DNA of 64,000 bases from Vibrio diabolicus (GCA_001048675.1 CCKK01000018.1:1-64000); one strand, 5' to 3'. Shown: positions 8,891-17,863, numbered from the stretch's first letter. Numbers and translations: made by a program. The notes: generated by a model not told the origin, from the sequence alone.

Positions 8891-9368
8891 GTTTATCTCC
8901 CTCATTTAACTCTTTCTGCATGGTACTGTAATGCGATTGAAAAACACAAGAGCGTAAACTCGCTTACAAAGTACAAATGAATGAATAATTATCAGTTGTT
9001 AGAGGTCTAGCAACTTAATTGCTCTATTTGGTTTGATTAGCGGCAATATTGATAATCGTGTTGGGCTTTCGAGTGACTTTAGAATCTATCAGTGATTTGG
9101 AAAATACTGAAGTGCACAAGCTAGGAAAATATACTCTTTGGTCGTGCTCACCAAGTCAGACCTGAGTGAATAAAAAGACCAAACAACACGCAAGCACATC
9201 ATGCAAACGTTTTATTCCCCCAACTCCCTCGTTTACTGCTTGCCTCCAATCGTTCACCTCAAGAGCCAACCTGCTTTTTTGTAAAACTAAAAAAAGAACT
9301 GACTCGATATTTCTCCGCAATATCTGTGCTAACATCTCTCTATTGAAGAAAGGACAAGAAGCTCATTT
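8891..9368. other. 478-base dapA-gcvR divergent intergenic region
   Basis: This AT-rich stretch must hold the divergent promoters of dapA and gcvR. It is several times longer than such a spacer needs to be. Inside I see a promoter-like TATACT, a nested inverted repeat (9137-9183) and a short GATATT/AATATC inverted repeat at 9306-9324. I see no convincing gene. Confidence 0.6.
9130..9183 (+). promoter_or_regulatory. TATACT -10 element followed by a nested inverted repeat
   Basis: TATACT at 9130-9135 is followed by TTTGGTC (9137-9143) and its complement GACCAAA (9177-9183), with CTCA/TGAG pairing inside. This could be an operator, or the 5' end of a structured leader or small RNA ahead of gcvR. 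The -35 is poor. Confidence 0.3.
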
Positions 9369-9911
9369 ATGAAGCAACATCTGGTACTTACAGCAGTTGG
9401 AACGGACCGTCCAGGCATTTGTAACCAAGTCGTACACCTCGTTACTCAAGCCGGTTGTAACATAGTCGATAGCCGTATCGCTATCTTTGGAAGTGAATTT
9501 ACCCTGATCATGCTCCTAACTGGGAACGCCAGCAGTGTGACTCGAGTAGAGACGCAATTGCCCCTACTTGGCCAAGAACATGACCTGATTACGATTATGA
9601 AGCGTACGTCGGCGCACGAATTGCTCGACAACAGCTACACAATGGAAGTGTTTATTGAGTCTGAAGACCGCCCAGGTCTGACTGAAAAGTTTACTAAGTT
9701 CTTCGCGGATCAACAGATTGGTTTGGACTCTCTTAGCGCCCAAACTATCAGTAAGTCGAAAATTCAACTTGATGCCGACCAATTCCACATTGCGATTACC
9801 GCATCAGTAAGTGCGGATTGTAACTTAATGCAATTACAAGAAGATTTCGATGAACTTTGTCAGTCGCTCAACGTACAAGGTTCTCTGAATTTCATTAAAA
9901 ACACACTATAA
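9369..9911 (+). CDS. gcvR: glycine cleavage system regulator GcvR
   Basis: 180 aa with two ACT-like domains. The N-terminal one reads LTAVGTDRPGICNQVVHLV and the second begins near residue 92 with EVFIESEDRPGLTEKF. In E. coli, GcvR binds GcvA and represses the gcvTHP operon when glycine is low. There is no DNA-binding motif, consistent with acting through a partner. It sits beside bcp and opposite dapA, as in E. coli. The AAAGGA ribosome site is rather far (about 14 bases) from the ATG. Confidence 0.9.
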   Translation: MKQHLVLTAVGTDRPGICNQVVHLVTQAGCNIVDSRIAIFGSEFTLIMLLTGNASSVTRVETQLPLLGQEHDLITIMKRTSAHELLDNSYTMEVFIESEDRPGLTEKFTKFFADQQIGLDSLSAQTISKSKIQLDADQFHIAITASVSADCNLMQLQEDFDELCQSLNVQGSLNFIKNTL

Positions 9912-9927
9912 AGTAAAGGAAATCACC

Positions 9928-10398
9928 ATGAATACGCTGACAGCAGGCTCGCCAGCGCCAGCCTTCTCTTTGCTCGACCAAGACGGAAATACCGTTTCTC
10001 TTGAAGACTTTAAAGGCAAGAAAGTACTTTTCTACTTTTACCCTAAGGCGATGACTCCGGGTTGTACTACACAAGCAAAAGGTCTTCGTGACATCAAAGC
10101 TGAACTCGATGCACACAACGTGGTGGTACTTGGCGTAAGCATCGACCCTGTAAAACGCCTAGGCAAATTCATCGAGCGTGATGATTTAAACTTCACCCTG
10201 CTTTCTGACGAAGATCATGCCGTTGCAGACCAATTTGGCGTTTGGGGCGAAAAGAAATTCATGGGTAAAGTATACGATGGTCTTCACCGCATTAGCTTCC
10301 TGATCAATGAAGAAGGCGTGATCGAACACGTGTTCAACAAGTTCAAAACCAAAGATCACCACGAAGTCGTATTAAATTACCTCAACGAAAACGCATAA
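9928..10398 (+). CDS. bcp: thiol peroxidase Bcp, single-cysteine form
   Basis: 156-aa cytoplasmic peroxiredoxin (AhpC/TSA, PrxQ type) that reduces hydroperoxides using thioredoxin. The peroxidatic Cys46 is in TPGCTTQAKGLRD. E. coli Bcp has a second Cys five residues later (CxxxxC), which here is Lys. No other Cys occurs in the protein, so it must work as a 1-Cys enzyme that needs an external thiol for resolution. It starts 16 bases after gcvR and is probably cotranscribed. Confidence 0.95.
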   Translation: MNTLTAGSPAPAFSLLDQDGNTVSLEDFKGKKVLFYFYPKAMTPGCTTQAKGLRDIKAELDAHNVVVLGVSIDPVKRLGKFIERDDLNFTLLSDEDHAVADQFGVWGEKKFMGKVYDGLHRISFLINEEGVIEHVFNKFKTKDHHEVVLNYLNENA

Positions 10399-10423
10399 GC
10401 GCGATCCGTTCTTCAAATAACAA

Positions 10424-10448
10424 AAAGCCCAGCAAACTGCTGGGCTTT
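10424..10448. terminator. bidirectional terminator between bcp and perM
   Basis: Eleven-base arms AAAGCCCAGCA/TGCTGGGCTTT around AAC, with T-rich tracts on both sides, between convergent genes. Confidence 0.88.
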
Positions 10449-10475
10449 CTTTTGAGCATTGTACTTTGGTAACGC

Positions 10476-11549
10476 CTACTCTTGTTCGACTGGTTCGTTT
10501 TCTTCCGTACTTGGTAAAGCATGCCATACGGCTTTAACTAGTGTCGCCAACGGAATGGCGAAGAATACGCCCCAAAAACCCCACAAGCCACCGAAGACTA
10601 ACACTGCCACAATGATGGCAACTGGGTGTAGATTTACCGCCTCAGAAAACAGAACAGGAACCAACACATTACCATCCAGCGCTTGGATAATACCGTAGGC
10701 AAGCAGCAACCAATAAAACGGAGGCGCAAGACCCCATTGGAACAGACCAACGATGGCGACAGGCACAGTTACAGCTGCCGCGCCGATATAAGGAATTAAC
10801 ACAGATAGACCGACAGCTACGGCAAGCAGCGCCGAATAGCGAAGATCTAAAATGGCAAAAGTCACGTAACTCACGCCACCCACTATTAAAATCTCGAGCA
10901 CTTTACCGCGAATGTAATTGGAGATCTGCTCGTTCATTTCATGCCAAACTTTATTCGCGAGTTTACGGTTTTTCGGCAAAACACCACTCGCGATTCTTAG
11001 CATCTCTTCTTTGTCCTTCAGTAAGAAGAAGATAAGTAGTGGCACTAAAATCAAGTATACCGCTAGCGTCGCAATACTGACTAATGACGCAAGTGAGCCT
11101 TTTACTACACTCTCACCAAGTCCCAACGCTTGGTTTTTGGCATTTGTCACCACGGTTTCTACAATTTCTAAGTTTGCTAACTCAGGATGACGTTCTGGTA
11201 GCGTGACAATAAACTTTTGTAACCCGTTGTACATGTTTGGAATATCGTTAATTAGATTACCGACCTGAGTCCAAATCGTCGGAACCAAACCAAACAAAGC
11301 GATCAACATCAATCCGACGAACATTAAGATCACGATGATGACCGACAAAGTGCGCGGCACGCCCATGCGACACATTTTTACGACTGGCCATTCAAGTAAA
11401 TAAGCCAAAACGATCGCGACAAGCAATGGCGCAATCAAATGCCCAAAGAAGTAAATGGTGATAAAACCAAACAGCAAGATCGCGACGAGACTTACTGCAT
11501 GAGGGTCTGAGAAACGTCGTTTATACCAACGACTAACCATTTCAAACAT
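10476..11549 (-). CDS. perM: AI-2E-type membrane permease, PerM
   Basis: 357-aa multi-pass inner-membrane protein of the AI-2E transporter superfamily. It has a pair of hydrophobic segments near residues 20-55, others near 65-85, and a cluster of helices after residue 150. The family signature PYIGA (in VLIPYIGAAAVTVP) is present. The substrate is not known for PerM itself; the autoinducer-2 label comes from the distant TqsA. It starts one base after the stop of the TusA-like gene, so the two are coupled. E. coli perM likewise neighbours bepA and yfgD. Confidence 0.88.
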   Translation of the reverse strand: MFEMVSRWYKRRFSDPHAVSLVAILLFGFITIYFFGHLIAPLLVAIVLAYLLEWPVVKMCRMGVPRTLSVIIVILMFVGLMLIALFGLVPTIWTQVGNLINDIPNMYNGLQKFIVTLPERHPELANLEIVETVVTNAKNQALGLGESVVKGSLASLVSIATLAVYLILVPLLIFFLLKDKEEMLRIASGVLPKNRKLANKVWHEMNEQISNYIRGKVLEILIVGGVSYVTFAILDLRYSALLAVAVGLSVLIPYIGAAAVTVPVAIVGLFQWGLAPPFYWLLLAYGIIQALDGNVLVPVLFSEAVNLHPVAIIVAVLVFGGLWGFWGVFFAIPLATLVKAVWHALPSTEENEPVEQE

Positions 11550-11550
11550 C

Positions 11551-11796
11551 TTATGCGGATTCCTTATTGAATACAGTCAATGTGTAGTGCTCTGATGTAG
11601 ATTGGCAATCAACTGAGTACCCTTGGGCACTGAGATAGTTCACAATGTCTCGTTTAGAGCTGTTATCCACCACTTGAATAACAAGTTGATGATACTGCTG
11701 CGTTTCTCCTTGAAAGACTTCAGCAGCGTGACGCTTTGCAAGTAACAGTGCCATAGGGCAACGTTGTTCACGCAAATCAAGTAACATGGATTCCAT
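11551..11796 (-). CDS. TusA-family sulfur-carrier-like protein
   Basis: 81 aa (86 if the GTG at 11811 is used). It has the TusA/SirA fold signature LREQRCPMALLLAKR with the Cys-Pro motif whose Cys carries persulfide in TusA. It is not the tusA orthologue by context, since it is paired with perM and faces bepA. A role in sulfur transfer is inference. The start is uncertain: ATG at 11796 or 11787, or GTG at 11811, and none has a strong ribosome site. Confidence 0.78.
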   Translation of the reverse strand: MESMLLDLREQRCPMALLLAKRHAAEVFQGETQQYHQLVIQVVDNSSKRDIVNYLSAQGYSVDCQSTSEHYTLTVFNKESA

Positions 11797-11972
11797 TGTA
11801 TTGCTCTGCACTTATGATAGGGTTGTATTGTAACGGCTTTTTGAGCTGGTGCTAGCACTTCTGACATGATTTAACCACATGCTGAAATGACTCGGATATA
11901 AAATAATTTACGAAACCAATTCATTTATTTCCGGTCTTATTGCTAGCTTATATCCTCGCGGATAACCAAAAC

Positions 11973-12015
11973 GCATGTGGCGCTGTTGAGAGGTTCTCAG
12001 CCTCTAACCACATGC
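11973..12015 (+). promoter_or_regulatory. long stem-loop in the bepA leader
   Basis: GCATGTGG (11973-11980) pairs with CCACATGC (12008-12015). Inside, AGAGG (11989-11993) pairs with CCTCT (12001-12005) around a seven-base loop, and TT/AA pairs extend it. The right side pairs continuously over 15 bases. It ends 29 bases before the bepA ATG, close enough to affect translation. It has no T run, so it is not a simple terminator. Confidence 0.5.
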
Positions 12016-12044
12016 TTATGTATTTTGGAGAACCTTTTAAACGT

Positions 12045-13496
12045 ATGTTAAAACGCACTCGCTCGCTAGTTTGCTTATGTCTTGCAGCTGCAATCAGTTC
12101 GCCGACAACTTATGCCAATAGCATTGACTTGCCAGACATTGGTACGGCTGCTGGTGGTACGCTCTCAATAGACCAAGAGTTGATTTACGGCGACGCCTAT
12201 ATGCGTATGCTCAGAGCCAGTAAACCTATCGTTAATGATCCTGTTATCAATGAATATATTGACGCTCTCGGGCACAGACTAGTAGCCAATGCGAATGATG
12301 TGAAAACGCCGTTTCACTTCTTTATGATTCGCGACCGCAATATTAACGCGTTCGCGTTTTTTGGTGGTTACGTAGCGTTGCACTCTGGGTTGTTTCTTCA
12401 TGCGCGTTCAGAAAGTGAGTTGGCCTCTGTTGTTGCTCACGAGATTGCGCACGTCACACAACGCCACCTTGCGCGCAGCATGGAAGAGCAAGCACGTCGC
12501 TCTCCGGCCACATTAGCTGCACTCGCTGGCGCATTACTGCTTTCGATTGCCTCACCAGAAGCGGGGATGGCTGCAATTACGGCGGCAACCGCAGGTAACA
12601 TGCAAAGCCAAATCAACTACACTCGCGCGAATGAAAAAGAAGCGGATCGCTTTGGTATTTCAACACTAGCAAAAGCTGGTTTTGATGTTCAAGCAATGCC
12701 ACGTTTTTTTGGCCGTCTTGCAGATGAATATCGTTATGCGAGTAAACCGCCGCCAATGCTACTGACTCACCCACTACCTGAAGATCGAATTACCGATAGC
12801 CGTGCGCGAGCAAGGACCTATCCACCAATGCGAGTTGTGCCTTCAATAGACTATCACCTAGCGCGTGCGCGCATTGTTGCGCGGTACGCCGGCATTGACG
12901 GACAAGCTGCTTTAGGCTGGTTTGAGCGAACTCAAAAGAAAGCCTCTGCGGACATCACACCTGCTTTTAACTATGGGCGAGCACTCGTACATTTAGACAG
13001 CAAACGCTTGTCTCAAGCGGAACCTATTTTGAAAAAGTTGCTGGAGCAGGACCCAAGTAACCCGTTCTACCTGGATGCTATGACGGATTTATATATCGAG
13101 AAGAAGCAGCCAGAAAAAGCAACCGAGATGCTCCGTAAAGCGTTATCTCGGAACCCTCAAAATAAAGTATTGACCATTAACTATGCCAATGCGCTACTTG
13201 AGGACAATAAAAACGATCAAGCCACGCGAGTTCTTCAAAGATACACTCATGATTATCCTGAAGATACAAATGGCTGGCACCTAATATCGAAGAGCTACCA
13301 CGCGCTAGGACGTAGTGATGAAGAGTTGGCTGCGCGAGCGGAAATTTTGGCGTTGCGAGCAAACTGGAATAAAGCGATTCAATATTATAGTGAAGCAAGT
13401 AAAATGGCCAAGTTGGGCAGCTTAGAGCAAGCTCGATACGATGCCCGTATTGACCAACTCATGATCCAAAGAGATCGATTCATGGCATTACAATAA
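12045..13496 (+). CDS. bepA: periplasmic chaperone-protease BepA (M48)
   Basis: 483 aa (E. coli BepA 487). It has a signal peptide of about 25 residues ending TTYA-NS. The M48 zinc protease domain follows, with HEIAH and the third ligand in NEKEADRFG. The C-terminal half holds TPR repeats. In E. coli, BepA degrades or helps stalled outer-membrane proteins such as LptD at the BAM complex. I placed the start at 12045 because the signal peptide begins there; longer forms from 11940 or 12015 add non-conserved residues. It leads an operon with yfgD, a WrbA-like gene and DUF2069, under a structured leader. Confidence 0.94.
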   Translation: MLKRTRSLVCLCLAAAISSPTTYANSIDLPDIGTAAGGTLSIDQELIYGDAYMRMLRASKPIVNDPVINEYIDALGHRLVANANDVKTPFHFFMIRDRNINAFAFFGGYVALHSGLFLHARSESELASVVAHEIAHVTQRHLARSMEEQARRSPATLAALAGALLLSIASPEAGMAAITAATAGNMQSQINYTRANEKEADRFGISTLAKAGFDVQAMPRFFGRLADEYRYASKPPPMLLTHPLPEDRITDSRARARTYPPMRVVPSIDYHLARARIVARYAGIDGQAALGWFERTQKKASADITPAFNYGRALVHLDSKRLSQAEPILKKLLEQDPSNPFYLDAMTDLYIEKKQPEKATEMLRKALSRNPQNKVLTINYANALLEDNKNDQATRVLQRYTHDYPEDTNGWHLISKSYHALGRSDEELAARAEILALRANWNKAIQYYSEASKMAKLGSLEQARYDARIDQLMIQRDRFMALQ

Positions 13497-13512
13497 CGAA
13501 ATGGAGAAAACC

Positions 13513-13863
13513 ATGTCAGTCGTGATTTATCACAACCCTCGTTGCTCAAAGAGTCGTCAAACACTTGAACTGCTTGAGCAAAATGGTGTTACACCGGAAG
13601 TCGTCAAATACCTAGACACACCACTTAACGTAGATGAGCTAAAAGCGCTGTACGCACAGCTTGGCTTTTCATCTGTACGTGAAATGATGCGCACCAAAGA
13701 AAGCGAATACAAAGAACTTGGCCTAGGCGAAGACTCTGTTAGCGATGAGCAATTGTTCGAAGCAATGGCGAAAAATCCAAAATTATTTGAGCGTCCGGTG
13801 GTAGTTGCCAACGGCAAAGCGAAAATTGGTCGACCACCAGAGCAAGTGTTGGATATTCTATAA
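13513..13863 (+). CDS. yfgD: ArsC-family reductase, YfgD
   Basis: 116-aa thioredoxin-fold protein. It has the arsenate-reductase active-site motif HNPRCSKSRQTLEL near the N-terminus and a C-terminal RPVVV block with the GRPPEQV tail. It would be glutaredoxin-coupled arsenate reductase by family, but the genomic place (after bepA, no ars genes) matches E. coli YfgD, whose substrate is unproven. GGAG lies 6 bases before the ATG at 13513. The next gene starts on the base after its stop. Confidence 0.88.
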   Translation: MSVVIYHNPRCSKSRQTLELLEQNGVTPEVVKYLDTPLNVDELKALYAQLGFSSVREMMRTKESEYKELGLGEDSVSDEQLFEAMAKNPKLFERPVVVANGKAKIGRPPEQVLDIL

Positions 13864-14433
13864 ATGGATTGCCAGATCCTTATTTTGTATTTCAGCCGTC
13901 ACGGCTCGACAAAACAACTGGCAAGACAGATAGCAAGAGGAGTCGAATCGACTCCTCAATGCCAAGCAATTTTGCGTACAGTTGAAGAATTGTCACCTCA
14001 CTCACACTCCCCTTCTGATCCAATTGTTACTCTAGAGGAACTGAAAACGTGCGACGGTCTAGCGTTTGGCAGTCCCGTCTGGTTTGGCAACATGGCTGCG
14101 CCTTTAAAGCACTTCTGGGATCAGACTACATCTTTATGGGTCAGTGGTGACTTAATCGATAAGCCAGCTTGTGTCTTTACCTCTTCCTCTTCGATGCATG
14201 GTGGTCAAGAAACAACGTTACAAAGCATGATGACCCCTTTGTTGCATCACGGGATGATGGTTTTGGGCATTCCTTATGCCGAACCAGAGTTACACACTAC
14301 GCAGTCCGGAGGCACTCCGTATGGCGCCAGCAGTGTAGGCCATGAGGCAGCCCTCAGCAGTGAAGAGATTCGTCTGGCACAACAATTAGGCAAAAGGCTG
14401 GCAACTGCAGCGTTAAAACTAAAAGTCTGTTAG
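13864..14433 (+). CDS. WrbA-like NAD(P)H:quinone oxidoreductase
   Basis: 189-aa flavodoxin-fold protein. The FMN phosphate loop is visible as LYFSRHGSTKQLA near residues 8-20, and the WrbA-type SPVWFGNMAAPLKHFWD and SSSSMHGGQE segments bind the isoalloxazine. This predicts two-electron quinone reduction, protecting against semiquinone radicals. It is more divergent than classical WrbA. Its ATG directly abuts the yfgD stop, indicating coupled translation. Confidence 0.85.
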   Translation: MDCQILILYFSRHGSTKQLARQIARGVESTPQCQAILRTVEELSPHSHSPSDPIVTLEELKTCDGLAFGSPVWFGNMAAPLKHFWDQTTSLWVSGDLIDKPACVFTSSSSMHGGQETTLQSMMTPLLHHGMMVLGIPYAEPELHTTQSGGTPYGASSVGHEAALSSEEIRLAQQLGKRLATAALKLKVC

Positions 14434-14455
14434 TAAAATCAAGGATAGTTAATCG

Positions 14456-14896
14456 ATGTCTGACTCTTTAGACCAAACACCACTCGGTACACAGGCTAAA
14501 ACCTATCGTTACCTAGCTTTATTTGGCAACTTAGCCTTATTAGCCTGGGTCGCAATTTGGCAGCTTGCGTTGTCCCCTCACCCTCACCTCAGCAGCACAA
14601 CACTTGCTATTGCTTGGTGTATTCCGCTATTACTTCCGTTGCCTGGTATTTTGGCTGGTAAGCCTTACACTCATGCTTGGGCTAACTTTGTTCTTATGCT
14701 GTATTTCTTGCATGCGCTGACCATCCTTTATGTGGATGGTGGAGAACGTTGGCTTGCGGCAGTAGAGTTGCTCCTGACTTCACTCGGTTTCGCTGGCAAT
14801 ATTTTGTTTGCTAGAGCGAGAGGCAAAGAGCTAGGTCTTAAGTTGAAGCGCCTCTCTCAAGTAGAAAAAGAAGAAAAAGCGAAATTCAATAAATAA
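14456..14896 (+). CDS. DUF2069 inner-membrane protein
   Basis: 146 aa with four predicted transmembrane helices (about residues 20-40, 48-66, 75-93 and 100-120) and a basic cytoplasmic tail. It matches DUF2069, a family of unknown function, and is the last gene of the bepA operon, ending at a strong terminator. Confidence 0.82.
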   Translation: MSDSLDQTPLGTQAKTYRYLALFGNLALLAWVAIWQLALSPHPHLSSTTLAIAWCIPLLLPLPGILAGKPYTHAWANFVLMLYFLHALTILYVDGGERWLAAVELLLTSLGFAGNILFARARGKELGLKLKRLSQVEKEEKAKFNK

Positions 14897-14948
14897 CGCC
14901 AATCGCAGTCAATCACTGAGCATTGGTTCGAATACGAATTTAGAAAAC

Positions 14949-14976
14949 AAAAAGAGTCGCTATTGCGACTCTTTTT
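14949..14976. terminator. bidirectional terminator after the bepA operon
   Basis: Twelve-base arms AAAAAGAGTCGC/GCGACTCTTTTT around TATT, between convergent genes. Confidence 0.88.
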
Positions 14977-15036
14977 TACGCTTACCACATTGGTGTTTGA
15001 TCCTTGCGCTTCACGCTTGGAAAGCTATCAATGCGA

Positions 15037-16245
15037 TTACGATGCCGAGCGCCACTCGTAGATCAAGTCATACTGCTCTCGGACAGGCTCCACAATCATC
15101 GGCTGAGTTGGTTGCGTTTCGTCCTTTGCTTCCGCCGCGATATCCGCAGGCACTTCAGACTGCACTTTTTCTACCATAGCTGTATCTTTAGCTTCATTCA
15201 TCGGAGCAATTGGCTCTGCTTCTTGAGTTAAAGCTGGGGCATCAACTTCACCTAAAGGATCTTCAAAAACCATTAATTGAGAAATAGAAGAAGCTTCTTT
15301 CTCAAAAGCTTGTTGAGATGCCAAAAGATGGATGTTGAGCGTCAGCTCATCACCTTGGACACGCTTAATTTCCGTACCCGCAACCGAACTAAGTTGTTTT
15401 AACGCATTCTCTAAACGGAAGAAGTCCGTGGCAGACGTTACATTAAGGACTTTCACCGCCAACGCTTTTGAAGATTTTCCAGATACTACCACTGCGCTCT
15501 TACTCGCGTAGTAGTCAGCGATGCCATCAACCATCTCAGCAATGGCATTGGCGCCTGATGCGGAACCGTTACGCGGAGAGCGCTGTGCTTCAACAATTCT
15601 CATTGGTGATTGATCGTATAACGTCCAGCGAATTTGTTCACCTTGAGCACGCACAACTAAAACGGCATCCGCTGGGTAGCGCTGGCTCGCTTGGCCAATT
15701 GGCTCAATAAAGCCGCCCCAAAGATCAGAAACATTAACACCAGTTACATCATCAAAATCACCAACCGGGATCGTAATCGGCAAGCCTCTCGATTTCGCAG
15801 CACTGCGAAGTGCTACAACGTTTGAAGAGTCGGAATGCTCCCAAGCAATATTACGATCGTAGCCCTGCTCTTCCACCATCCAAACCAAAATATTGGCGCG
15901 ATTTGGCGACCAAGATGGCAATTGTGCTTGTGTTAAAAGCGAGCTGATTTGGTCGCTGTTAAACAACATTTTTAAGCTCGCTTTTCCATCAACCTGCCCA
16001 TAGCTCAGCTGGGAAATGTAACGCGCACTTGAACCAAGTGCCTTTTTAATCACTGGATTGCTTAAAGAGGATTGAGAACCGGTCGCTCGAACAATCACAT
16101 CCTGCATACCTTGTTGACGAGCCAGAGACTCACCGTCGTTCTGCTCACTGTCGATAACCACTTCGGCACGATAGATATCCACCTGAGTTAATGCATATAC
16201 TGGTAGGGACAACCAACCTATCAGTAAGAGAGCTAAATAGCGCAT
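15037..16245 (-). CDS. DUF2066 exported protein
   Basis: 402 aa. A signal peptide (MRYLALLLIGWLSLPVYA) is followed by a periplasmic domain matching DUF2066 and an acidic, low-complexity tail rich in Glu, Ala and Pro after residue 320. I chose the start at 16245 rather than 16287 because the signal peptide begins there and GAGG lies upstream. Function unknown. In Vibrio the family lies near purine/pyrimidine genes, as here, but no functional link is evident. Confidence 0.82.
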   Translation of the reverse strand: MRYLALLLIGWLSLPVYALTQVDIYRAEVVIDSEQNDGESLARQQGMQDVIVRATGSQSSLSNPVIKKALGSSARYISQLSYGQVDGKASLKMLFNSDQISSLLTQAQLPSWSPNRANILVWMVEEQGYDRNIAWEHSDSSNVVALRSAAKSRGLPITIPVGDFDDVTGVNVSDLWGGFIEPIGQASQRYPADAVLVVRAQGEQIRWTLYDQSPMRIVEAQRSPRNGSASGANAIAEMVDGIADYYASKSAVVVSGKSSKALAVKVLNVTSATDFFRLENALKQLSSVAGTEIKRVQGDELTLNIHLLASQQAFEKEASSISQLMVFEDPLGEVDAPALTQEAEPIAPMNEAKDTAMVEKVQSEVPADIAAEAKDETQPTQPMIVEPVREQYDLIYEWRSAS

Positions 16246-16610
16246 AGTTTTTATAATCCTCTGAACAAGAACCCGAATAATAAGCAACTATCAAATCTTG
16301 AGCAAGGTAAGTACTGAGTAAATTGTCTGTATTATGACCAGCTTTGTTAACTCGGGCCTCAACCAGAGCTTCAGTGCTATTTTTTATAATAAACTCATTG
16401 CTTATTAAGCTATCTCAACAAGTTAGGCTGTCTATTTTTCATCTTCACGCAAGACACGTAAAAGAGGACAATTTGCAAGCAACTAACTCTCAAAAACGCT
16501 ATTTATGGGAAAGATTCAATCGAAAGTTTGATCCATGCAACGTTGCAAACGATTGCAGGATGATAGTATTCGCCGGATTTGTCTGCGTATCTTGAAAATA
16601 GGGAATTATT
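16246..16610. other. uraA/DUF2066 divergent intergenic region
   Basis: 365 bases. The right part carries a PurR box (16543-16558) and the uraA leader. The left part should hold the leftward DUF2066 promoter. I see no gene. Confidence 0.6.
16543..16558 (+). promoter_or_regulatory. PurR operator upstream of uraA
   Basis: The core GCAAACGATTGC matches 11 of 12 positions of the PurR half-sites in ACGCAAACGTTTGCGT. It lies about 55 bases before the uraA start, so purine-dependent repression of uracil uptake is expected. Confidence 0.65.
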
Positions 16611-17863
16611 ATGAAAAACGCGTTACAAGGCGCTCAAATGCTCTTTGTCGCTTTTGGTGCTTTGGTGCTTGTGCCGCTTCTAACTGGCCTTGATCCAAAT
16701 GTCGCCCTCTTTGGTGCCGGTGTCGGTACTCTCCTCTTCCAATTAATGACTAAACGTTCTGTTCCCATCTTCCTTGCCTCTTCTTTTGCGTTTATTGCTC
16801 CTATTATGTTCGGTATCCAAACTTGGGGTATCGGCGCAACGATGGGCGGCTTAATGGCAGCGGGCCTGGTTTATGTGGCTCTAGGGGCGATGATCAAAGT
16901 GCGTGGTGTTGGATTTATCCATAAAATTCTCCCCCTGTTGTCGTTGGCCCTGTGATCATGGTGATTGGTCTTGGCCTTGCTCCAACAGCAGTGAACATGG
17001 CGGTAGGTAAAACCGGTGATGGTGCTGCACAGCTTGTTAATGGTGATGCTGCGATCATCATCTCGGCGGTCTCACTGCTCACAACCATTGTACTAAGCGT
17101 GTTTGCAAAAGGCTTCTTGAAGCTCGTTCCTATTGTTGGTGGTATTCTTGCTGGTTACTCTGTTTCTCTATTCTACGGGGTGGTTGATTTCACTCCTGTA
17201 ACACAAGCGGCTTGGCTAGCTATGCCAAACTTCACCGCGCCAGAGTTCAACATAAACGCAATCTTGTTCATGATTCCTGTCGCTATCGCACCTGCGGTAG
17301 AGCACGTAGGTGACATGCTTGCTATCTCAAACGTTACAGGTAAAAACTACCTGAAAAAACCTGGCCTTCATCGCACAATCGCAGGTGACGGGGTGGCAAC
17401 TATCGCAGCCTCGATGGTGGGTGCTCCACCAAACACCACTTACAGTGAAGTTACAGGAGCGGTAATGCTAACCAAAGCATTTAACCCTGTGATCATGACT
17501 TGGGCTGCGATCACTGCAATCGTACTTGCATTGGTAGGTAAGCTAGGCGCGGTTCTTCAAACGATTCCGGTACCTGTCATGGGCGGTATCATGATTCTGC
17601 TGTTCGGCTCTATCGCCACAGTAGGCCTCAACACACTGATCAAGAATAACGTTGATTTACATAAGTCTCGCAACCTAGTGATCGTTGCCGTAACACTTGT
17701 ATTTGGTATTGGCGGTATGGCTTTCGGTATTGGCGAGTTCAGCCTACAAGGTGTGAGCCTATGCGGTATCGTGGCAATTATTCTTAACCTTGTGCTACCA
17801 AACGATTTAGGTGAAAACCACGTTGTAGATAACGCACAAATGGAAGAAGAGAACGCGAAATAG
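16611..17863 (+). pseudogene. uraA: uracil permease UraA, broken by a one-base deletion
   Basis: NCS2-family uracil:proton symporter, normally about 415 aa. Residues 1-108 read correctly (FGALVLVPLLTGL, ASSFAFIAPIM). The frame is lost at a run of five C (16931-16935) and ends at a stop at 16953-16955. The rest continues intact in the next frame from about 16936 to 17863. It keeps the two substrate/proton Glu residues known from E. coli UraA, in AVEHVGDML and NTTYSEVTG. Restoring one C gives KILPPVVVGPVIMVIG, the expected sequence. No other damage is seen, so the mutation is recent or a sequencing error. Upp, which consumes imported uracil, lies next door and convergent. Confidence 0.92.

Noticed and set aside
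9166..9372. 68-codon plus-strand reading frame upstream of gcvR
   Set aside because: No ribosome site, no recognisable protein, starts inside a nested inverted repeat and runs into gcvR out of frame.
11973..12015. tRNA or tRNA-like gene at the bepA leader hairpin
   Set aside because: The 8-base outer stem and 5-base/7-loop arm recall a tRNA minihelix, but there are no D or anticodon arms and the loop lacks the TTCRA motif.
16344..16595. 83-codon reading frame in the uraA leader
   Set aside because: Covers the PurR box and leader, has no recognisable features or ribosome site.
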